Source: Candidatus Cloacimonadota bacterium (lineage in GTDB: Bacteria > Cloacimonadota > Cloacimonadia > Cloacimonadales > TCS61). From it: a stretch of 6,218 nucleotides of DNA. This document shows positions 1 to 5,225 of this stretch, piece after piece. The position numbers and the translations under genes are program-made. The notes beneath the pieces are model-generated. The model saw only the letters and a program-made list of their open reading frames with translations. It was not told the DNA's origin and did not search any database. Where the stretch lies: assembly GCA_023133395.1 (NCBI GenBank), contig JAGLWO010000487.1:1-6218 (forward strand). The letters run 5' to 3'. Each line of letters starts with the position of its first letter. The stretch's first letter is position 1.

Positions 1-221
1 AATTCCCCTTCGTTCCAATAAGATATCTTTTGAAAGTTCCTTCCTGATTCTGAGATATTCTCTATTTCATATCCGTTTAATGAAAATATTATTTCCGTTG
101 TTTCAAGGTTACTATATACTTTTTCAAATAATTGCTTTTGTGAATTCTCCTGTATCTCAACCCAATCAGGGTAAAGAGTTATGGTAAAAAGTAAAAATAT
201 CAATATTATTATTTTTTTCAT
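1..221 (-). CDS. Secreted protein, N-terminal fragment, C25 (gingipain-like) propeptide-like
   Basis: Reading from the ATG at 219-221 gives 73 open codons and runs off the left edge, so only the N-terminus is visible. It starts MKKIIILIFLLFTITLYPDW: two lysines, a hydrophobic stretch of about 14 residues, then a polar segment, as in a Sec signal peptide with cleavage near residues 17-20. The following residues include QLFEKVY, TEIIFSLNGYEIE and GRNFQKISYWNEGE. The pattern of hydrophobic strand, 'G(Y/F)', then 'G..F..I.....GE' is that of the propeptide region found at the start of many peptidase C25 proteins and other T9SS-exported proteins of FCB bacteria. The family call rests on recalled pattern only, and the catalytic part, if any, lies outside the window. 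The start follows the stop of the preceding beta-helix gene by 11 bases and has no good Shine-Dalgarno sequence, so translation may be coupled to that gene. It is too short for most ORF callers because it is cut at the edge. Confidence 0.72.
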   Translation of the reverse strand, partial: MKKIIILIFLLFTITLYPDWVEIQENSQKQLFEKVYSNLETTEIIFSLNGYEIENISESGRNFQKISYWNEGE

Positions 222-232
222 GACTTATAAAA

Positions 233-1897
233 TTACTTCAAAAGCAGCATCTTTTTCGCATATATTTTATTTCCAATCTTAAGTTGATACAAATAAACTC
301 CTGATGGAACAGGTTGATTTAAGTTATCCTTTCCATTCCAAACAATTTTATATTCTCCTGATAGTAATTCTTCATTTATTAAAGTTCTAATTTTTTCTCC
401 TTTAATGTTAAAGATCTCAAGAGAAACATATCCTTTTTCAAAAAGTGAAAAACTCAGTGTTGTTTCGGGATTAAAAGGATTGGGGTAATTCTGATTCAAT
501 TTTGTATGGAAAGAATAAATATTATTATTTAAGTTAGTAGTATCAATCACTGTAATATAATTGAGTTTTATCTCAGTGTCTTCAATAAATCCATCTGTAA
601 CTGTTAAAGCAACACTATAATTTCCAACTTGTTCATATAAATATAATGGATTCTGTTCATTACTATCTACAATACCATCATTTTCGAAATCCCACATCCA
701 GCCAATACTATTTCCTATGGACAGATCTGTGAATTGTACTTCAAGAGGAATAATTCCTGATAAAGGATATCCTGAGAAATCTGCATTGATAAAACCTTCC
801 TGATGAAAATAGTATGCACCCATATCTGCAATCGTTCCATCAGGATCTTGAGGAGAATTAGGATCACCAGCATCAATACATGGTGAATCCTCCTGTAAAT
901 GATAATCTCCATTATAGGGATTAACAAAAAGAGGATCTTCATTTATATTTCCAACACCAACCCAAGAATTTTGTATATCAGAATAAGTTGCATTTAAGTA
1001 TCCACCATTATAAAGATATATTTCTTGAGGATAATTATTCCATAGAATACCATTTATAATATTTATTATTGAATTTGTGCAATATATCCCACTATATGTA
1101 GAATAATTCTCAGATATTGTTACGTTGTTTAAATATGATATTGAATTAGCTACATAAATTGCACCACCTTTTTCGTAAGAAGTATTGGAACATATAACTA
1201 CATAGTTTAAGGTTAAATTTGAAAGGTGCTCATTATGACCACAACAGATTCCAGCGCCTTTGTCATAACACATATTATACATAATTTTTGAATTTGTAAT
1301 TATTGGACATGATCCAAAGTTACAATGAATTCCTCCTCCATCATCATAAGCTGTATTGTAACTTATTTCGACGTTTATAATTGTTGGATCAGAATGAATG
1401 TAACAGAATAAACCTCCACCATCACCTGCATTATTCTGTGTTATAATATTATTCTTAATTGTAGGATCAGAGTCTTTATGACAAAAAATTCCACCTCCGG
1501 AATAAACCCCATTTGGCATTATATTTCCACTACCATTTGTTATTATAAAACCGCAAATTAGTGCAGATGGGGACTCTCCATTTTCGAATGTAACCACGCT
1601 TCCACTTTGTGAGCCATTAATTATTGTCAGTTCAATATATATACTGTCCTCAGTTGTTAAAAAAAGAGATCCTACAGCAACGTTTTTTCCTGAATAATTA
1701 ATATTTTCATAGTATGTTCCGGGTTGAACTAAGATTGTATCTCCATCAGTTGATGCATTGATTCCAGCTTGAATTGTAGGATATTGACCTGGTACATTAA
1801 TAATTGTTGCTGAAAGGAAAGAACATAAGATTGATAAAAATATGATAATATGTACAAATTTTATAACTTTAATAATAACCTCAATATAATTTATCAA
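233..1897 (-). CDS. Secreted right-handed beta-helix protein with PKD domain and T9SS type A C-terminal domain
   Basis: This encodes 554 residues if started at the TTG at 1895-1897. I think the true start is eight codons later at ATT 1871-1873, because GAGG lies 5 bases before it and the product would then begin directly with a clean signal peptide (KVIKFVHIIIFLSILCSFLSA). Numbering from the TTG: signal region to about residue 30; INVPGQYPTIQAGINAS..GDTILVQPGTYYENI (33-66), the usual first turns of secreted parallel beta-helix proteins; helix coils to about 315, including repeats with GGGIFC 134-139, GGGLFC 160-165, GGGIHC 187-192, GAGICC 214-219 and GGAIYV 244-249; an end segment DPLF..SPCIDAGDP..DPDG..DMGAYYF (321-364); a PKD domain (about 371-450, with WMWDFENDG and YSVALTVTDG); and a C-terminal sorting domain (467-554, NYPNPFNPETT to KKMLLLK). 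Proteins of this build are exported and surface-attached or released, and some bind or cleave polysaccharide. I see no catalytic signature, so no enzyme activity is claimed. It has lower GC than the gene before it. Confidence 0.88.
   Translation of the reverse strand: MINYIEVIIKVIKFVHIIIFLSILCSFLSATIINVPGQYPTIQAGINASTDGDTILVQPGTYYENINYSGKNVAVGSLFLTTEDSIYIELTIINGSQSGSVVTFENGESPSALICGFIITNGSGNIMPNGVYSGGGIFCHKDSDPTIKNNIITQNNAGDGGGLFCYIHSDPTIINVEISYNTAYDDGGGIHCNFGSCPIITNSKIMYNMCYDKGAGICCGHNEHLSNLTLNYVVICSNTSYEKGGAIYVANSISYLNNVTISENYSTYSGIYCTNSIINIINGILWNNYPQEIYLYNGGYLNATYSDIQNSWVGVGNINEDPLFVNPYNGDYHLQEDSPCIDAGDPNSPQDPDGTIADMGAYYFHQEGFINADFSGYPLSGIIPLEVQFTDLSIGNSIGWMWDFENDGIVDSNEQNPLYLYEQVGNYSVALTVTDGFIEDTEIKLNYITVIDTTNLNNNIYSFHTKLNQNYPNPFNPETTLSFSLFEKGYVSLEIFNIKGEKIRTLINEELLSGEYKIVWNGKDNLNQPVPSGVYLYQLKIGNKIYAKKMLLLK
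458..490 (-). repeat. Copy 1 of conserved sorting-domain motif DNA (NYPNPFNPETT)
   Basis: This 33-base segment encodes NYPNPFNPETT in the beta-helix gene. It matches 2165-2197 in the neighbouring gene at 30 of 33 bases, and the three differences all fall at silent third codon positions. The match reflects the shared C-terminal sorting module, not a mobile repeat. Confidence 0.7.
1879..1882 (-). promoter_or_regulatory. Shine-Dalgarno GAGG that points to an ATT start for the beta-helix gene
   Basis: On the minus strand the sequence reads GAGG, five bases (TTATT), then ATT AAA GTT at 1873 downwards. The spacing is ideal for a ribosome-binding site serving a start at 1871-1873, where the codon is ATT rather than ATG. 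The only conventional start in this frame after the TAG stop at 1901-1903 is TTG at 1895-1897, which has only an AGG two bases before it. No other ATG, GTG or TTG codon lies before the signal-peptide core. Confidence 0.5.
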
Positions 1898-1915
1898 TAC
1901 CTATCTGATAAATTA
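1887..1915. repeat. Perfect 10-bp inverted repeat, 9-base loop, between the two secreted-protein genes
   Basis: On the plus strand TAATTTATCA (1887-1896) is followed by nine bases and then by its exact reverse complement TGATAAATTA (1906-1915). In RNA from the minus strand it would form a 10-bp hairpin in the gap between the 684-residue gene and the beta-helix gene. No T-run follows it, so it is not a standard intrinsic terminator. It covers the TTG codon at 1895-1897 and lies just before the GAGG at 1879-1882. Possible roles are mRNA processing or stability, control of translation, or a protein-binding operator; nothing in the sequence decides among these. Confidence 0.6.
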
Positions 1916-1939
1916 ACTGCTATTATATTGGGAGTCAAA

Positions 1940-3994
1940 TTATTTTAATAAAAGCATCTTTCTTGTATATGTTTCATTTCCCTTTTTAAGCTTGTAGAAA
2001 TAGATTCCTGATGCTACTGGTCTTTCATTTTTGTCTTTTCCATTCCAGGTTGTAGAATAATTTCCTGCTTCCAGTTTGATGTTCACAAGAGTTTTTACCA
2101 ATTGACCTTTGATGTTGTAGATTACAAGCTCTGCGTTCTCATCCTGCTCAGTGGTGAAATAAATTGTCGTTTCGGGATTAAATGGATTTGGGTAATTACC
2201 TATCAATGTATTTGCAGTAGCAATTGTATGATTTTCTACATTTGAGTTCAAATTAGAGTTGTACAGGATAGTGATTTTTTTGTTTATTACATTGGTCTCG
2301 ATGTAAAGAGTATCTGAAACAATCTCACGAGTGAAATTCTCTGTATAAAGGTTTACAATCACATTAAACTCAAGTGAGCTACCCGCTTCTAAATTATATG
2401 GCAACTGTAGATTAAAGTCCTCGATAGACCATTCTGCACTTGGTAGAAATCCCATTGTAGTCATTGATTCAATAACTATATTACTTTCGGAATAGTTGGT
2501 AATAGTAAAGACCTTACCATTAGAGCAATGTTCATATGTGAGGAATAGCAGTCGGAGGGGATTGACATCTAACCCAGTTATATTCAGGTCATCATCGGTT
2601 CGGGGCTCAAGTTTGAAAGCACCGTAAGTATAATCAGAAACACCGGTGATGTCGTAAATAAAATCATCCAGTACAGGAACGTAGGTATAATCACCCAGAT
2701 GTCCAACAATACATGGTCCACTACCATCATCTATTTCCCATTCTCCATTGCCCAGGTCTTCATTAGTAACAGTTACATCCTGCACTTTTACGAGCACACT
2801 TTCATATTCTTCGGAAGAAGCAAGAGCAGATGTGGAGATAATAACAGGGGCAGGAATATCTGCCGTTCCAAGAACGGTCATATTAATAATGTCTGTGATC
2901 TCGGTTTTATCGAAATATTCATCTACCATGCCGGAAATAACGATTTCATCACCAATTTCAACTGATTGCATAGGATAGATTGCAATTCCATTCCAGGCAC
3001 CCGGTCCATCCTGAATGAAAAAATAATATTCAAAAATAGCTGTAACAACTCCTGTAGTTTCTACTAATTCGCCAACATGAGGTGACGAACCTGTGGTGGA
3101 ATATTGAATTTCATAGATGGTGTAAGGAGTTACAGGTATTGGCTCGATAATAGAGAAAGGGTCATCACTTTGGTCTGACGGGTCTCCATCGATCGCGTCA
3201 GAAATGATAATAACATACCAATCACTGATGGTTTGATCGATCGGGATATTCCATTCCCAGGAACCATCATTCTCGGTGGAAGCAATCAGCACTTCACGAG
3301 TTCGGTTCCAGACCATTCCAAGTTCGATCTTCACGTTATCATCAAAATTGATAGAGGTCCAGGTTATATCGTGCGTGGAACCCTGTTCCCACTGTTCTCC
3401 ACCGTTTGGACTGACTACAATGATCGTAGGTTCAGGAGTACCTCCAATAGTCTGACCATTATTCAATTCTCCGGGAGTTTCGAGTGCAGGTTCCTGCCAG
3501 ATAAAATCACTATAAACAGATCCTGACCCAAACAGCTGAAGTGACTCTCCAATTGGAGTAGTGCTACCTTCAGAAACACCAATATCAATAGAAGTAACAC
3601 CATTTGCAGGTCCGCCCGATGCTTCAAAAGTACCTTCATAACTTAGGAATTGACCGGGGATAAGTATGCCTTGATAATCAATTGCAATCCCGTCCGGAGC
3701 TCCATTTTGAATAGGGGCAATTAATTTATAATATATAGTAAAATTATCAATAACAGCACCTGTTGTAAAAGAATCTAAAGTAAGTGTTCCATAAGTTGCG
3801 CCTCCATTGCCATTATACAGAGTGATCGTAAAATCACTTAATGTATAACTTCCCGCATCCTCAAGAACTATTTCAAGAAATTCACCTTCATCAGCACCTA
3901 CATTGTCATAATGAAATTCATTCAGCCAGATATTTTGTGAAAATAGTGTTGAAAAAACAAATAAAAACATTAAAGAAAAAAGTAAAGGTTTCAT
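1940..3994 (-). CDS. Secreted multidomain protein: lamin-tail-like, Ig-like and YhcR-type OB-fold modules with T9SS type A C-terminal domain
   Basis: A 684-residue protein with a clear start: ATG at 3992-3994 preceded by GGAGG (4001-4005) at six bases. Residues 1-20 (MKPLLFSLMFLFVFSTLFSQ) are a signal peptide. Residues about 21-178 (NEFHYDNVGADEGEFLEIV .. TPGELNNGQT) resemble the lamin-tail-like region often seen at the front of extracellular nucleases and adhesins. Residues about 189-282 (VVSPNGGEQWEQGSTHDITW .. SDDPFSII) are an Ig-like module of the Ser-Thr-rich/Kre9-KNH type. Residues about 290-472 (YTIYEIQY..SPHVGELVETTGVVTA..YFFIQDGPGAWNGIAIY..VGDEIVISG-like) resemble the YhcR-type OB fold. 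Residues about 473-585 form an unassigned beta-rich segment. Residues 597-684 are the sorting domain (NYPNPFNPETT .. RKMLLLK). OB folds of this type usually accompany an exonuclease/endonuclease/phosphatase or 5'-nucleotidase domain, which is absent here. The product is expected to be extracellular or surface-bound, perhaps binding nucleic acid or another polymer; that function is inference. The DNA encoding the Ig-like module is clearly richer in GC than the gene's 3' part. Confidence 0.88.
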   Translation of the reverse strand: MKPLLFSLMFLFVFSTLFSQNIWLNEFHYDNVGADEGEFLEIVLEDAGSYTLSDFTITLYNGNGGATYGTLTLDSFTTGAVIDNFTIYYKLIAPIQNGAPDGIAIDYQGILIPGQFLSYEGTFEASGGPANGVTSIDIGVSEGSTTPIGESLQLFGSGSVYSDFIWQEPALETPGELNNGQTIGGTPEPTIIVVSPNGGEQWEQGSTHDITWTSINFDDNVKIELGMVWNRTREVLIASTENDGSWEWNIPIDQTISDWYVIIISDAIDGDPSDQSDDPFSIIEPIPVTPYTIYEIQYSTTGSSPHVGELVETTGVVTAIFEYYFFIQDGPGAWNGIAIYPMQSVEIGDEIVISGMVDEYFDKTEITDIINMTVLGTADIPAPVIISTSALASSEEYESVLVKVQDVTVTNEDLGNGEWEIDDGSGPCIVGHLGDYTYVPVLDDFIYDITGVSDYTYGAFKLEPRTDDDLNITGLDVNPLRLLFLTYEHCSNGKVFTITNYSESNIVIESMTTMGFLPSAEWSIEDFNLQLPYNLEAGSSLEFNVIVNLYTENFTREIVSDTLYIETNVINKKITILYNSNLNSNVENHTIATANTLIGNYPNPFNPETTIYFTTEQDENAELVIYNIKGQLVKTLVNIKLEAGNYSTTWNGKDKNERPVASGIYFYKLKKGNETYTRKMLLLK
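2165..2197 (-). repeat. Copy 2 of conserved sorting-domain motif DNA (NYPNPFNPETT)
   Basis: This segment encodes the same 11 residues as 458-490 and differs from it at three silent third positions only. It lies in the same place in the C-terminal domain of the 684-residue protein. Confidence 0.7.
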
Positions 3995-4000
3995 TTTGTT

Positions 4001-4005
4001 CCTCC
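4001..4005 (-). promoter_or_regulatory. Strong Shine-Dalgarno (GGAGG) for the 684-residue secreted protein
   Basis: The minus strand reads TGGAGGAACAAA directly before the ATG at 3992-3994, with six bases between GGAGG and ATG. It is the strongest ribosome-binding site in the window and fixes this start. Confidence 0.8.
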
Positions 4006-4037
4006 ATTGATTTATTATAAATATTTATATTATTAGA

Positions 4038-5039
4038 TTACCATTCTTTGATCTCTATCTGTTTAAGAATCGGTTCAAGTTTTGTGGTAGCAATTCGCTG
4101 ATATTCTTTAATTGCTTCCTGAAATTGAAACCAGTCAGTTTTTTGATAATCCTTTTTAAATGTTAATTTATCTTTAATCGGATCAAACTTGAATTTTTTA
4201 TCATCCAGGAATTTTATATCTTCTTTAACTGCTTTTTTAAACCATGATGATGGATCATAAACGTCATCTGAAATGGTATTCAGAAGAAGCTCGTTATATT
4301 TTTTTATTCTCTGTTTTCGTTGTGTTTTGTATGAAGAGAGGTGAGTTTCATCAATGGTTAGTTTGATTATGTCTGAAATGTTCTCCTTAACTTCTGGCCA
4401 ATTAGTAGGGTTTGATGTTATCATTAGATAATTTGAATAAATTATTCTTGCTGCTTGTATAACTCTCTCTGGATTGTTAATAGTAGCATTTTCTTCGATA
4501 AGTCTGGGATCCCTCCATATCAGGTTTGGTATATCCGGTTTATAACCTGCATCTGCATGACCGATATTTGGGGATAGAGTTTCCCACACACCTTTCATAG
4601 CATTTATCTCATCGAATGTTCCAACGAAATTTTGATGAGCAATCGTATCAGCTAACATATGAGAAGCAATTCCTAATGTGTAAAGATTTTCATATTTAGT
4701 GGTTTCGAAAAAAATTTCCTGTGCATGATTGCTTGCAGAAGTTGTTATTAATATATGCATTTTACCATCTCTTCGTCTGACTTTCGAACTGGTAGGATCG
4801 CCAGGTAAGAAGTGGAATAATAGGTAAATTCTCATTAATTTCTTAACAGGTTTTGTAATGTTGATGGTTTGAGAAATATAGTTTTCATAGATTGAGCTAT
4901 TGGGAGTTTCTATCTTATACTGAATTGAGTTATCGTCCACGAACTGTGAAGAATATGCAATAATTTCTGCTTCATCTCTATCGAAACCAGCTTCGATAGC
5001 CAGATACTTAGTAATATAGTAATGAAACTCAATATTCAT
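4038..5039 (-). CDS. DUF6765-like cytoplasmic protein, putative metal-dependent hydrolase-like fold
   Basis: 333 residues from ATG 5037-5039, chosen because GGGAG (5047-5051) lies seven bases before it and because the family typically begins M-x-(I/T)-x-FHYY. No signal peptide or membrane segment is evident, so it should act in the cytoplasm. Seen: MNIEFHYYITKYLAIEAGF (1-19), IAYSSQFVDDN (27-37), FHFLPGD (75-81), HMLADTIAHQNF (127-138), GHADAGYKPDIPNLIWRD (160-177). I recognise this layout as DUF6765, a family of unknown function. The histidines and aspartates H6, D35/D36, H76, H127, D131, H135, H161, D163 and D169 could form a metal site; HxxxDxxxH is reminiscent of zinc phospholipase C and S1/P1 nucleases, but that link is inference. 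The C-terminal third (about 230-333) is lysine- and glutamate-rich and probably helical. It is the first of four closely spaced genes after a probable terminator, 43 bases before the 684-residue gene. Substrate and partner are unknown. Confidence 0.75.
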   Translation of the reverse strand: MNIEFHYYITKYLAIEAGFDRDEAEIIAYSSQFVDDNSIQYKIETPNSSIYENYISQTINITKPVKKLMRIYLLFHFLPGDPTSSKVRRRDGKMHILITTSASNHAQEIFFETTKYENLYTLGIASHMLADTIAHQNFVGTFDEINAMKGVWETLSPNIGHADAGYKPDIPNLIWRDPRLIEENATINNPERVIQAARIIYSNYLMITSNPTNWPEVKENISDIIKLTIDETHLSSYKTQRKQRIKKYNELLLNTISDDVYDPSSWFKKAVKEDIKFLDDKKFKFDPIKDKLTFKKDYQKTDWFQFQEAIKEYQRIATTKLEPILKQIEIKEW

Positions 5040-5046
5040 TAATTTA

Positions 5047-5051
5047 CTCCC
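5047..5051 (-). promoter_or_regulatory. Shine-Dalgarno (GGGAG) that fixes the start of the DUF6765-like gene
   Basis: The minus strand reads GGGAGTAAATTA and then ATG, a seven-base spacing. This supports ATG 5037-5039 over the longer reading from TTG at 5070-5072, which would place this Shine-Dalgarno inside the coding sequence and add 11 residues that lack the family's usual start. Confidence 0.7.
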
Positions 5052-5112
5052 ACACGCAACAAGAGTACACAATTCATTAAATTATAAATACTTAAATCCT
5101 TATTCAAGTTTA

Positions 5113-5140
5113 ATCTTATATTTTCTGGTTATGGTGTCAA
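5113..5140 (-). promoter_or_regulatory. Candidate sigma-70-type promoter before the DUF6765-like gene
   Basis: The minus strand carries a perfect TTGACA (5135-5140), then 16 bases, then TAAGAT (5113-5118, four of six matches to TATAAT). Initiation near 5105 would leave a leader of about 65 bases before the ATG at 5039. A rival -10 box, exact TATAAT at 5081-5086, lies closer to the gene but has only a weak -35 (TTGAAT at 5102-5107, 15-base spacing). AT-rich DNA yields such boxes by chance, and the promoter rules of this lineage may differ from those of E. coli. Confidence 0.35.
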
Positions 5141-5181
5141 CAAAATTATCTTGTATCTCTATATTTTATTGAAAGTTAGAT

Positions 5182-5208
5182 AAAAAAAGCCTTTCAGTAA
5201 TGGTAGGC
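5182..5208 (-). terminator. Probable intrinsic terminator of glyA
   Basis: On the minus strand, 17 bases after the glyA stop codon, GCCT (5205-5208) and AGGC (5189-5192) can pair across a 12-base loop and are followed at once by seven T residues (5182-5188). The stem is only 4 bp with a fairly large loop, so it is weak, but its position and T-run fit a terminator separating glyA from the next gene. Confidence 0.45.
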
Positions 5209-5225
5209 AAAGAAGATTTTTATTA

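Noticed and set aside
715..942. Minus-strand open frame of 75 codons inside the beta-helix gene in another frame.
   Set aside because: It overlaps the PKD and helix-end coding region, and its translation is low-complexity Ile/Leu-rich text with no domain.
2699..2978. Two overlapping plus-strand open frames (2699-2965 and 2748-2978).
   Set aside because: They are antisense to the OB-fold region of a clear gene, overlap each other in different frames, and lack recognisable protein features.
3233..3526. Plus-strand open frame of 97 codons.
   Set aside because: It is antisense to the GC-richer Ig-like module of a clear gene, where stop codons are fewer; no domain or ribosome-binding site supports it.
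4016..4029. A 14-base perfect palindrome (TATAAATATTTATA) in the gap before the 684-residue gene.
   Set aside because: It is made only of A and T in AT-rich DNA, has no loop for a hairpin and no GC clamp, so chance explains it.
5040..5072. Longer start of the DUF6765-like gene at TTG 5070-5072, which would add MCTLVACGSKL and include a lipobox-like LVAC.
   Set aside because: No hydrophobic signal core precedes the cysteine, the codon is TTG, and the ATG at 5037-5039 has a well-placed GGGAG and matches the usual family start.
5039..5077. A 12-codon minicistron (ATG at 5075-5077, product MNCVLLLRVGVN) whose TAA overlaps the ATG of the DUF6765-like gene by one base.
   Set aside because: It has no Shine-Dalgarno, the downstream gene has its own, and an open stretch this short is expected by chance.
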